Positions 8,921-18,400 of a DNA stretch of 64,000 nt are shown piece after piece. The notes beneath the pieces are model-generated. The model did not search any database. It had not been told where the DNA came from and was given only the letters and a program-made list of their open reading frames with translations. Source of the stretch: JAJRVM01 sp041752115 (GTDB lineage: Bacteria; Planctomycetota; Planctomycetia; Pirellulales; Pirellulaceae); assembly GCA_041752115.1 (NCBI GenBank), contig JBGSHS010000058.1:8215-72214 (forward strand). Direction: 5' to 3'. Each line of letters opens with the position of its first letter. Positions within the stretch are counted from its first letter, which is position 1. Made by a program: the position numbers and the translations under genes.

Positions 8921-11509
8921 CTAATCTGGGACGTCTGCATAGCGGAAGACAGCTATGACCGTGCGAGAGGGAACTTCGATCGGCCGGCCCTTGTTGTCGG
9001 TCTGGTCGGGCGGTTGCCCCAGCCAGAAGAGCCAGTTCCCCTCATTTCCCGCGACATTGTGTCCTACGACCATCGATACGTTCATCGTTTCTTCAACGGG
9101 CGAACGGAGACGAACGAGCGGCACTAGACGGATTCCGTCTGTGACGGAAAACACCTCCACGGTGCCGTCGCCGCGCAGAGCGAAGACGCGGGACTGATCT
9201 TGGTTGCAGTCGAGTTTCACAACAGGGGTGTCGCTGACGGGTAACTTGATTTCTCGTCGCTTGGCCAGGTTCCAGAGCGTCGCGTGACCGTTGAGATTGT
9301 TCCAGGATAGACTCCCCCATGCATCGCACCAACCACCGTAAGGGACCTTTTCGATTGTCTCCAACTTCCGCGTCGACTGATCCCAAATCTTAATCGGCAC
9401 ATCGAGCAATCCTCGTCCCCCCACACCCTCCAGGAGCACTTTAGAGGTTCCCCGCACTCCATGTATCTCGGGATGATCTGATTTCAGTTGCCACTCGATC
9501 TGATGTTGACCGGTCTCTGTGTCGATGCTGTGAAGAGCCCCATCCGGCGTAATAGCGACAATCCACTGGCCGTTGACACCACACATCGTTATGTCCGAAA
9601 GGCATCGAACCTGCAGTGGATCGTTGGCCCCGATGCCATCGTGAAACGGTGTCGAGACCTTCTTCAGAAGGTGCCCCGTCCGCACGTCCCGGATCAGCAC
9701 GTCGCCTCCTTCGTTACCATGATAGGCGAATAAACGATCGGCCGGTCCGTTGTCCAGAAAGCTCACTCCACCTTTCCACAAATCGAGCGGGATGCGGTCG
9801 GTGATCGTGCCGGTCGTCAGGTCGATCTTCCACGTCTCCAAGGCGCAGCCTTTGACGCTGCACGATCCATGTCGTGCCCAGACAATCTCGTCGGTTGAGA
9901 TCGCGCAAAGCTGGTTGATGCGTTCGTCAACTTCGACGACCCGTAACGCCTCCCGCAGAGGAAGTTCCGACGGAAGTACCGGCTGCTCCGGGTCGTCGAA
10001 GGAGACGTCCTTGTCACCCGCGAGAACGCGTTTGAGCTTCTCGATTCGGCCGTCCAAGTAGGCAGGGCCCTTTTCAAACTTAAACTGGGCGTCCGGAAGA
10101 TAATGGTCGGCAAGAACCTCGGCCGCTTCATCGCAGATGCGGGTCGGATGGCTGTCGAATGTCGGCCCGTATCGCCAGCCGGCCTCCCGCTTGTCGTCCA
10201 GCGCGGCTGCCAGGAATTGAACCATCCAGTCCCGGGGCGCGGCGGGACTCCTTAACGCCTGAATGGTCGACCGTAATGCACCGGGAGTGTTGCGGCGACG
10301 ATAGATCTCAAACAACTCCTGGGACCTGTCAGGAAACAAACTTGCGGCGTGCTGTAGAGTGCCGCATCCGTCGCCCAGTTTGTCTTCCGACGAGGCTGCC
10401 GCAATGATGATCTGCTTCATCCTCTCGAAAACCTCGTCCGGCGCACGCTTCGCAACCCCTTCCGAGATCGCTGCATTGAAGGTTTCGGGATTGGAGACAT
10501 GTCTGATGACGCCAAGCAGCGCGTCAGTGATCGCCGGGTGCGATGACGTCCGGACGGCCGCTAGAAACCCCTCGATCCGCAATCCATCCTTCTTGAAGAT
10601 ACGGCGCCCATCGTCATCGGACTTCCCCAAGTGATATTCTGTGATCCGCCTGGCGATTAGTTCCGCGGTTTCGTCGGGGAAATAGTACAACAGGCGCATC
10701 GCCGCGCCACATTGCAGGCGGTCGTCGGCTGTGGAATAGTCGAGCAATAGCGAGTCGAGCAGGTGTTGCGCGGTATGTTCGCTTGTCCAGATGGTTTGCA
10801 CGATTGCTGCGATCTCCGTATCGTGCGTGGGGCTGTTGATCACTCGACAGGCAGTCGGCTGGTAACGCGCCGATTGGTATTCGCGGTTGACAATCTGGCC
10901 GATGATCACGAAGCAGACATCGCCAATCGTCACTTCGTGCCTCCGTATGTGGCTGTCTGGGGCGCCGAACACGTCGCTTTTCTTGAAGAAGGTGGCGTAC
11001 CTTGCCAGGACCTCCTTTTCAATGGGGTGGGCCAGGTTCAGGGCGACCTCATGGCCATACCACTGCGAGCCAAACCAATCTTTGTGCTCCAACACGAGTT
11101 GTGTCGAGGTCTTGTCGGTCAAGTGATCGAGCAGTTGTGGGATCGCTTTCGGCCCCAGAGCGACCAGTCGCTCCAGAGTTTCGTTCGTCTTCAAGCCATG
11201 ATCGATCATGATGACGCCCATGCCGAATGCGCCCGAATCCTTGATCGGAGCAAACTGGACGCCCGACATCCATGGAGCGAACCCATAGTCTGGGTTCTTT
11301 ATTTCCGCCAACTGATCGATGAGGTTCGCAATACGTTCACGCTCTTCCTTGGTCACGCTGTCCGCCGCCGGACCGACAGCAATGTGAGGCACGCCGCTGC
11401 GCAGTTTCGGGGGCTCACGCAAGTCGTCTTGCGCCGTGCCAAATTCTGCGAGAACGATCACAAGTGCCAGAACCACAAGCGAAATCTTCGGAAAATCCGT
11501 AGACCGCAT
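8921..11509 (-). CDS. Secreted hypothetical protein with helical-repeat N-half and WD40/YVTN-like propeller C-half
   Basis: The 862-residue product starts with a clear signal peptide (about residues 1-27, hydrophobic core LVVLALVIVLA, cleavage near GTAQ). The N-terminal two thirds is helical and resembles HEAT-type repeats, with stretches such as LGPKAIPQLLDHL. From about residue 520 the sequence changes to short beta-rich units typical of propellers (GDVLIRDVRTGHLLKKV, GHATLWNLAKRREIKL, GDGTVEVFSVTDGI). Start choice: the ATG at 11509 is preceded by GAGGAGA and is followed by the signal peptide, whereas the longer frame to 11608 has neither. I do not recognise a specific family; a scaffold or binding role is only a guess. 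It is the last gene of a possible minus-strand run from 12684. Confidence 0.75.
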   Translation of the reverse strand: MRSTDFPKISLVVLALVIVLAEFGTAQDDLREPPKLRSGVPHIAVGPAADSVTKEERERIANLIDQLAEIKNPDYGFAPWMSGVQFAPIKDSGAFGMGVIMIDHGLKTNETLERLVALGPKAIPQLLDHLTDKTSTQLVLEHKDWFGSQWYGHEVALNLAHPIEKEVLARYATFFKKSDVFGAPDSHIRRHEVTIGDVCFVIIGQIVNREYQSARYQPTACRVINSPTHDTEIAAIVQTIWTSEHTAQHLLDSLLLDYSTADDRLQCGAAMRLLYYFPDETAELIARRITEYHLGKSDDDGRRIFKKDGLRIEGFLAAVRTSSHPAITDALLGVIRHVSNPETFNAAISEGVAKRAPDEVFERMKQIIIAAASSEDKLGDGCGTLQHAASLFPDRSQELFEIYRRRNTPGALRSTIQALRSPAAPRDWMVQFLAAALDDKREAGWRYGPTFDSHPTRICDEAAEVLADHYLPDAQFKFEKGPAYLDGRIEKLKRVLAGDKDVSFDDPEQPVLPSELPLREALRVVEVDERINQLCAISTDEIVWARHGSCSVKGCALETWKIDLTTGTITDRIPLDLWKGGVSFLDNGPADRLFAYHGNEGGDVLIRDVRTGHLLKKVSTPFHDGIGANDPLQVRCLSDITMCGVNGQWIVAITPDGALHSIDTETGQHQIEWQLKSDHPEIHGVRGTSKVLLEGVGGRGLLDVPIKIWDQSTRKLETIEKVPYGGWCDAWGSLSWNNLNGHATLWNLAKRREIKLPVSDTPVVKLDCNQDQSRVFALRGDGTVEVFSVTDGIRLVPLVRLRSPVEETMNVSMVVGHNVAGNEGNWLFWLGQPPDQTDNKGRPIEVPSRTVIAVFRYADVPD

Positions 11510-11698
11510 GGAGAAGTCTCCTCGGTGCGAGTAGGCCACACGAGCCCGATCTGGCGAACCTGCCGTCGCGATAGAGAGGAATGCCCGATCGTAACAGGCA
11601 TTGCGCAAGCATTATCACCATCAGTTGTCTCGGAGTCCAGCACGCATCGATCGGCGTCACAAGCGGTCCCTCTAATGGTTGTGCCGTTGAGCTTCGTG

Positions 11699-12016
11699 TT
11701 AGTCGAGCGCAATACAGCCACGCTTGCGGGGACTCAGAAGGTTCGATCGTTTCGAATCCTGTGCTGGCGTGCTGGGCGAAATGTTTGCCACACCGACACG
11801 AACAGAAGGGCCCAGCCTGTGGAGCGCGTAGAGGGGGCAGGTCACAAGGATGCTGAACGGGTCGAAGAATGGGAACATCGACGAGCCCACCGTGACCTCG
11901 GCAAAGAACACGGAGAAGGCGCCCAAGATCACCCAGAAGAACAGTCGGATTCTTCGCGATGGGCGCTCCTTCGGCAGGTGAAAGGTGTCGGGAACGTCGA
12001 AGGCAGGAGTGACCAT
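11699..12016 (-). pseudogene. Probable truncated integral membrane protein, partner of the upstream membrane gene
   Basis: The frame encodes about 105 residues. The first 60 look like genuine membrane protein, with FFWVILGAFSVFFAEVTVGS followed by MFPFFDPFSILVTCPLYALH, two hydrophobic helices with an acidic residue in the first. After YALHRLG the sequence turns polar, Arg/Ser-rich and without predicted structure, as when a frame runs past a deletion or frameshift. The ATG at 12016 has GGGAG eleven bases upstream and begins 36 bases after the stop of the membrane gene at 12052-12684, suggesting one transcript. I interpret it as the 5' part of a once longer membrane gene. It could instead be an intact short protein. 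Confidence 0.45.
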
Positions 12017-12051
12017 TATTGTCTGTACTCCCAATTCGTGAACTTAAGAAG

Positions 12052-12684
12052 CTACTGGAAGATCCGCTTGAGTGCGGGGAGGATGAACAGGCCATAGACG
12101 GCCCATTCCACGAATAGTACGGGTGCAGCCACCAGAAACCGGACCACCACATTCGCCCTCTTCACGCGAAGTTTCTCTTCGCTCACCATGTAAGCAAGCA
12201 TGGGAAAGATCCCGTACACGAACGAGACGATGAGAGCATAGAGCAGCCCGACCACCGGGACCGTGAAGATCCGGATGAAGACCTGCCCCACCTCCTCCGT
12301 GAAGATGCCGTAAATGCCCGTAATGATGAAGACTTCCCCCTTCGAGTAGGTGAATACTCGAATGAGCACGTACCATGTCAGGATGAGCAGCGAGTAGTAG
12401 AACAGGCCGTAGATCAGATCGAGTACCGGGTCGGGGCTGAGCAGTATCCGCTGCTCGGGCGGCAAAGAACGATTGTTGATGATGGCGAAGATCTCGGTCA
12501 GCAGTCCAAAGAACACGCCAAAGCCAACGAACGACACGCTGAACGGCACGACTCGGACCATTCTCCTCAACGGCTCTCGGAGCAGGTGGGTGAAGATCCA
12601 CATCGGGAAGATCAGGAGCATGGGATTGCCCGAGACTCCGACGACCGTCAACAGGATTCCAAGCAGCCACAACAGGTACTTCAT
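12052..12684 (-). CDS. Polytopic membrane protein of unknown function
   Basis: The 210-residue product is almost entirely hydrophobic, with about six predicted membrane helices: 2-20, 45-65, 84-104, 113-130, 140-160 and 185-205. A central EEVGQVF stretch carries two adjacent glutamates inside a membrane region, which could mark a functional site. I do not recognise the family. The ATG at 12684 follows AGAGGA at 12 bases; a GTG eight codons earlier is possible but has its purine run too close. The truncated membrane frame at 11699-12016 lies directly downstream, so the two were probably co-transcribed and may have formed a heteromeric membrane unit. Confidence 0.65.
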   Translation of the reverse strand: MKYLLWLLGILLTVVGVSGNPMLLIFPMWIFTHLLREPLRRMVRVVPFSVSFVGFGVFFGLLTEIFAIINNRSLPPEQRILLSPDPVLDLIYGLFYYSLLILTWYVLIRVFTYSKGEVFIITGIYGIFTEEVGQVFIRIFTVPVVGLLYALIVSFVYGIFPMLAYMVSEEKLRVKRANVVVRFLVAAPVLFVEWAVYGLFILPALKRIFQ

Positions 12685-12759
12685 CAGGGGAGAAAATCCT
12701 CTGGCCACTCCTGCTCATGAGGAGTGAATGGTTCAAGGCGATCGACTATGCACGAAAGA

Positions 12760-12948
12760 TTATCCGACGCGTGATCCGGCTCCCAACTGCCTGGCTTTCC
12801 GGAAGTCGACTTGGGCACGCTCGTGATCGCCCTTCTTCAGGTAGGTGGAACCACGATTCTGGTACGCTGCGGCACGATCGGGCTGAAGGCGAATCGTCTC
12901 TGAGAAATCAGCGATAGCCCCTTCATACTCGCCTTGTCTACGGTACCC
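12760..12948 (-). pseudogene. Remnant of a TPR protein (C-terminal repeat only)
   Basis: The minus strand reads YRRQGEYEGAIADFSETIRL, then QPDRAAAYQNRGSTYLKKG and DHERAQVDFRKARQLGAGS, ending at TAA (12760-12762). These are one and a half tetratricopeptide repeats with the usual W/L-G-Y-A-F-A-P spacing. No start codon, ribosome binding site or further repeats lie upstream, so it is best read as the decayed 3' end of a TPR gene. Confidence 0.6.
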
Positions 12949-13514
12949 CTGCCGCCGGACACTCCCATCATCGACGAGCGGTTCAAGGACGAGGCAAGTG
13001 CCCGCTGATCGGCGAGCGGGTAATCCGCGCCGCGTTGGCGATCCGGCCCGAACCTGTGTGCGTTGCCCCGCGTACCGGTGCGGGCACTGAGCGGCCGAGA
13101 ACGGGTCTTCGGCGGGGCAGCCCCCTCATCCCCGGCCCTTCTCCCCCGGGAAACCCCGCGGGAGAAGGGGGAAGGAATCCTTCCATCGCGACGGGCGGTA
13201 CTGCCAGAGCGAGCGCAACGACTCTTGTTTGCGGGACTTGAGCCGTTTTATCAGCCTAGGCTGAGTGGTCAAGGCGAGTCAGATGGTCTCGTTCAAAAAT
13301 CGCAGAAAATGCGAGGGGCTCCTGTCGGTCATTACGAGTGAATTCTAGAGGTGCTCGCATTCGGGTCGCAGGTCGGCTCAGTACGTGCGCGGCGACCTCT
13401 GTAGTTCGCCGCCCATTGGACCGGTCCGGCACCACGGGCGCGGTCGTTCCCGATCCCACACGTCCCTGATTGGCCGACCACCACTCTTGACCAGCTATCG
13501 TAGGGAGCACTGCC
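12949..13514. other. Intergenic region with a GC-rich palindrome
   Basis: About 570 bp without a convincing gene. It contains the long palindrome at 13136-13169 and ends with the GGGAG ribosome binding site of the FHA gene. Confidence 0.5.
13136..13169. repeat. Long GC-rich palindrome
   Basis: CCCTTCTCCC and GGGAGAAGGG form a perfect 10-bp stem, extended inward by CCGGG/CCCCG with an AAA loop. The same CCCGGGAAAC...GGG design recurs at 27808-27839, so this is probably a dispersed element. In RNA it would be an extremely stable hairpin. Confidence 0.6.
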
Positions 13515-14387
13515 TTGCTCGTAATCCTCACCCCTCATGACAAATATGCCGCGCAGCGGGTCGCTCTGCAGCCGCTTCAGACCGTCAGTGTGGGCAATTC
13601 GGAATGGGCTGATGTGTCCGTGGCCGCGGACCAAGGAATGGCTCCTGTGCATTTCCGTGTCACCGCGGACCAGAACTCGGCTTGGCTGAAGCACATGGGT
13701 CCTGAGAAGGCGACCTACCTCAACGGACAACCTGTGCAGCATCAAGTGCTGAGCGACGGTGATATCATTCTGGCTGGCAACACACGGTACCTCGTCCGCA
13801 TTGAAACATCACCAGGTGCTGCACCGAGGCAGTCGAGTCGAACCGTTGCATCTCCCCGAACCAGGCTCCGGATCGAGCGTGGTTACCTCAGTGATGGGGT
13901 GGAGTTTCTGCACAGTGCCGAGGACACACCGGACGCGCCTCTTCAGCTCCTGGACCAGATTGCACGACAGCACAGCGTCTACCTGGTGGCGAATTTCACC
14001 TATGCGCAGGTACCGCTGCCTGCGGGATTCGAAAGCGCTCGCGATCTGTTGATGTCACTGCCGGAGCAGGTGCGAAAACGCAACTCGCTGCACTACACGC
14101 AGTATGATGCTTCGAAACGTGGCTGGGTTACGCGATTGTGGGGCAAGGACGCGCTGATGATCCTGGTATCGAATGTCGATCCGGAGCCGGAACTGCGGGC
14201 TTCCCTGGGCGTTTTCTGTCGTCCCAGCTTCTTTCGTCGGGAAGCACGCCTGCCCCAAAGACTGGCGTACCTGTTGCGAGGCGGTCAAATCGTGCTGCTC
14301 GAAGCGGCTGGCGTTGGTTGGGAGCTGTATCGCTCCTCACACCGCGCCGCCTCTTGGGCTCAGTTCGATCTCCCAGTGGGAGACTAA
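13515..14387 (+). CDS. FHA-domain protein with an uncharacterised C-terminal domain
   Basis: The 290-residue protein begins with a forkhead-associated-like domain (residues 1-97). Visible are SVGNSEWADVSV, then MAPVHFRV where canonical FHA domains have S-x-x-H, then ATYLNGQPV and LSDGDIILAG, matching the T-x-x-NG and L-x-x-GD-x-I signatures. FHA domains bind phosphothreonine. Residues 110-290 form a mixed alpha/beta region that I cannot assign. The start is TTG at 13515, supported by GGGAG with seven bases of spacing. There is no signal or membrane segment, so it is cytoplasmic. Given the two kinases in this window it could read out Thr phosphorylation, but no direct link is visible. The missing FHA arginine/serine pattern is a caution about phosphopeptide binding. 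Confidence 0.7.
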   Translation: MLVILTPHDKYAAQRVALQPLQTVSVGNSEWADVSVAADQGMAPVHFRVTADQNSAWLKHMGPEKATYLNGQPVQHQVLSDGDIILAGNTRYLVRIETSPGAAPRQSSRTVASPRTRLRIERGYLSDGVEFLHSAEDTPDAPLQLLDQIARQHSVYLVANFTYAQVPLPAGFESARDLLMSLPEQVRKRNSLHYTQYDASKRGWVTRLWGKDALMILVSNVDPEPELRASLGVFCRPSFFRREARLPQRLAYLLRGGQIVLLEAAGVGWELYRSSHRAASWAQFDLPVGD

Positions 14388-14704
14388 CGAGGTAGGACCT
14401 CGAACCAAATGCGAGCTACCGCTCGGTTCAATCAACCCGCTCCCGTTGGTCGCTAGAACTTGACTCAAAACGTTGACGTTTTGTCCCATAAGTAGACGAA
14501 TGGCTCGACAGGCGATTCCTGGACTTAGGTACGATGCGTGGTCCACAGGGGCCGCATTGCGTCGAAACCCAGTACGCCACTTTCTCGCGCCGCATTCGTC
14601 GGCAGGCTCATGCGGTAGTTGGTATTACGCGGGTTATTGCATTCTGCACGCGATTGAGCGAGATTACCTGAGGTATTTCACAACACGCTTACACTAGGTG
14701 ACGC
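14388..14704. other. Intergenic region with an 8-bp inverted repeat at 14466-14483
   Basis: A 317-bp gap with no supported gene. CAAAACGTTGACGTTTTG (14466-14483) is a perfect 8-bp inverted repeat with a 2-base centre. It could be a repressor operator for the DUF805 gene or a weak terminator of the FHA gene. Confidence 0.4.
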
Positions 14705-15298
14705 ATGAATCTCCTGACGTGTGCCAATTGTGGGAGGGACGTCGTGCCGACAACGGACGGATTTTGTCCGAGTTGCCGCCAGCCGTTTCGAGATCGGAAC
14801 GAAGTCGCTCCGCACAGCGATCTGTCCATTCCACCTGTGGTGCTTGGCGGCGACCCGTTCGGCGACGTCGGAAGGGTCGCGCATGCCGATAATCCTTATC
14901 AATCGCCCGCATGGTCGCCTGTGAAGGAATATGCGGCATCGCCCAGTTCGGGTCAGGGCCTCATCTGGCTGTTGTTTTCCTTTCGTGGACGCATTGCGCG
15001 GCGTCACTTCTGGTCTGTCAATCTGTTGGCAACGTTAGCCTACTATGCGGTGCTGATCGGCATTGCGACGGTGGTGAGCGACGAGGACGTCGTCGCCATT
15101 GCGGCTCTGCCGGTGATCTTCTTGCTGTGTTGGGTATCGCTGGCGGCACAGGTCAAACGATGGCATGATCGCGACAAGAGTGGCTGGTGGTGCTTCATCC
15201 AGGTTGTTCCCATGATCGGGCCGCTGTGGGTCTTCATTGAAGTGGGGTGTCTCCGCGGATCGTACGGGCCGAACTACTACGGCCCGGATCCGACCTGA
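14705..15298 (+). CDS. DUF805 membrane protein with N-terminal zinc ribbon
   Basis: The 197-residue protein starts with a double CxxC zinc ribbon (LTCANCGRDV, GFCPSCRQPF; residues 5-27), then a linker with NPYQSP, then a DUF805 domain. Family hallmarks are FSFRGRIARRHFW at about 95, the membrane helices LATLAYYAVLIGIATVV and IAALPVIFLLCWVSLA, the motif KRWHDRDKSGWW, and a C-terminal GPNYYGPDP. DUF805 proteins are small inner-membrane proteins of unknown function. The ATG at 14705 has AGGTGA only three bases away, a tight but usable site. The gene stands alone and converges with the secreted protein downstream. Confidence 0.85.
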   Translation: MNLLTCANCGRDVVPTTDGFCPSCRQPFRDRNEVAPHSDLSIPPVVLGGDPFGDVGRVAHADNPYQSPAWSPVKEYAASPSSGQGLIWLLFSFRGRIARRHFWSVNLLATLAYYAVLIGIATVVSDEDVVAIAALPVIFLLCWVSLAAQVKRWHDRDKSGWWCFIQVVPMIGPLWVFIEVGCLRGSYGPNYYGPDPT

Positions 15299-15405
15299 TC
15301 TTGGTCCCGCTGTTGGACGACTCGCTGAAGGGCGGCTGTCGATGCTCCGCCCGAGGAGCCGTTGCCGGTTCGCCACCGGCAACGACCTGCCAGCCTCAGC
15401 GGATA

Positions 15406-18400
15406 CTACAGAGCAACGGCGGCCGAGCGGCTCCAGATCGATCTGGCACGTAGCGGCAGCAGGGCATAGCTCCAAGGTTGCTCGTCCTCATCGTCCTGTT
15501 CCAGGGCGTACCACGCGAAGTACCGATCGATCGGGTCGACGGTCGCGGCCTGAGTCAGCGGCGGTGCTTCCCCTTCGGCCCGCGAACCATTGAGATAGTC
15601 AATGACCAGCAGCACATCGAGCGGGCTGACGTGCCCATCCTGGTTGACGTCCAAGTCATCGCTGACGATCCCTGCGGGTGATTCGCCGTTGAGCCAGGTG
15701 ATTACCAGCAGGGCGTCGAGAGGTGAAACCCGACCATCACCATTGGTGTCTCTTGGTTCGTTGAGCTTGAGCGTGTACTTGTATTCGGGGAGATTCACTC
15801 CATCGCCGGAGGACTCCCGTTCAATCCGACAGTTGTCATCGGCCGATTCGTAGATGGGGTAAAGCCAGATGGTCCACCCGCTCCGTGATACGGTAGTTGC
15901 CACGAAGCGGTTGATATCGCCCTGCCAGGCGGCATTGAACATCGGATCAAAGTACCATCCCTGGTACGAGCCGACGCGATGAGAACTGAAGACCCAGCGA
16001 TCATCCAACTGGCTTGTTTCAGGACGCGCATTGCCCGGTTTGTGGCTGGTGATCATGTTCAGCCCTCGCGTGCTCAGGAACTTCTCGGTATCGCTCCCGG
16101 GGAATCCGATGGTGGCCAGGTCGACCGTGATGCCGTGGGTTTGTGCCAGAGCTTTCCAGGCTTCGGCAAAGCTGTAGCAATTGCCCGACGTGGCATTCCC
16201 TTCGACCAGCAACCTGCCTTGAATTGCGGGATCATGATCGGGCTGAGCCATATAGCTCCAGCCTGACCTATTGTAGATGTTTTCCATCAGACTTCTCAGG
16301 ACGCCGTGCGCCGTGGGGCTGGCGAGTTCCACGGCACCCCATTGCGCCGCTCGCTCAATCCACTGCTCTGTCTTGGGCATACCTGTGAGCGGGGTGGAGT
16401 AGAGTACGAACAGTTCATGTGTCATGCTCTGCGATGCAGCAACGGACTGACCAGCCGCGTCGGTGAAGGTAAACGTCACGTCGAGTGTAAATGTCCCCGT
16501 AGTACTGGGGCCAGTGACGGCAATATCGCCGGTGGTTCCCGACATCACGCCGGTTCCGGTCAGTCCGGTACCTCGTATTGCCCATTCATACCACGTCTGC
16601 ACCGCAGTCCCTCTGCCCGTCTCCCCAAACTCGAGAGTCGGCCGCAGATGGAAACTTGCCGCTCCAGCCACAACGGACGTACCGAGGGTGTCGGCCACGG
16701 AGCGATAGACTCCAGGTTCGGTCTCTGCCCAGATGACGTTCGGAACGTCGGACATTGCCAAATCCTGGGCAGCGATTAGCTGCACTACTCGTACCTGGTA
16801 GTCTGGTTGGATCTCAACCTCGTCGGTGTCGTTCCCGCAGTACATGGACCAGCCGATCTCGATAGAATCACCCGGCTCCAGTCCCGTGATCGCCGAAACG
16901 TCGAAGCTTCCTACAATCTCATGGCTCCACGGATTGCCGCTCGTTTCGACCACTCCAATCGAACTGCGGCCGGAGATCACGTCCGAGTAGCTGCGAATGA
17001 AGGCCGGGACTTCAGGGTGGCGTGTACCTCCCAGGAACTCGGCGCCGACGTACAGGTTGCCTGCCACTACGCGCGCACCGTTGTCGACAGTGTGAGTGTG
17101 CAGGGCCAGGCCATACTGCCGATCGCCCACTCTGAGAAACAGGTCGCCGGCACTGGTGGAGTCGGCATCAAAGTTAGTGCGCACTCGGAACAGGATGCTC
17201 TGTCCCCGCTGCGCCGCTTCCACTCCAAAGACCTCATATGAACTGCCTCCATCCGTATCGTCGAGGGCATCTGCCGAGAATGCCGCCAGGTCAGCAGCGT
17301 TCACTGGTATCGGTCGGCTGTATGTGGCACTGGCCGTTCCAGGTCGTCGCAACCGGGCCCACACATAGTAAGGATCTGATCGAGCCGTCAAGCCTGCCAG
17401 CACTGTGGAAACACTTTCGGCCAGGCCCGATTGATCAACGCCACGCCCTGAGACAATCCATTGTCTGACGCCGTTCTCTGGGTTTGCATCGTCATCCAAC
17501 GCGATGTCCACCACGCTCCCTGCTATGCTGTCGACGGCCAGCCAGCGAACCTCAATGGGCGTGCGTCCATCCACGAACTGATCGAAGACCGGTGATTGCA
17601 ACTCGATATGCGGGGCGAAGCGGATAGGGATGGCACGCACATTGTTTGCGGCGCTGGTTTCTACGACCTCATCGTAGTAGTCAGTCTGAACCAGAACATA
17701 AGCGGAGGATCCCGCCCAACGGATATCGGAGGGAAATCTGACTTCCCGCAAGCCGTCGTAGCGGGCTCCTGCAGCGAGTGACGTCCCGTAGTACGTCCAC
17801 GACGACAGTTCGACATCATTTCCCAGACGGTCGTCTGCCGACAGGTAGATCCGATCGGTCCACTGCGGGCTACCATCGTGTTGGGGATCAGCAACTCCAG
17901 GACCGCGGTTTTCAACCGTCCAATGGACGGTGATCGCGCTGCCGACTGCGAGCGACTCGGATGGTTCAGCACTTGCCACCATCACCTGAAGATCGGGAAT
18001 CGCATACGTGTCGAGTGAAATGGTGTAGGCGTGAATCACGTCGTTCTGTCCGTACTCCGCGACCTTCGCATAGTACGTTCCCGGTTCCAGCGTCATGGTA
18101 ATGCGCGAGAATGAGCCGATTCCACCGTCGTCGTTACGGGCTAATTCCCGTGAGCTGTCATTGGGTCCATACAACCACAACATGGTGTCCCCAGCCGTGC
18201 CCGCTGTCTGCAGGTCGATCTGCCTCTGTGTAGTGAGAGTGAACTTCACCCAGTCGACATCGTCCGGTACGTGGAGGCTGTGCGTTTGGGAGGCGCCGTC
18301 GGGAACGATGGAACGGGCTTGGCTGGCGGTGTTGTCCGTTTCCAGGGCGTCAGGCAGCAGGAGAGCGGCTTGCACTGTGAGCGTGTAGTGGTCGATCGTC

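Noticed and set aside
10763..12097. Long plus-strand open frame (444 codons) across the 5' half of the secreted propeller protein and the truncated membrane gene
   Set aside because: Antisense to a gene with signal peptide and ribosome binding site; the encoded sequence has no recognisable domain and unusual composition.
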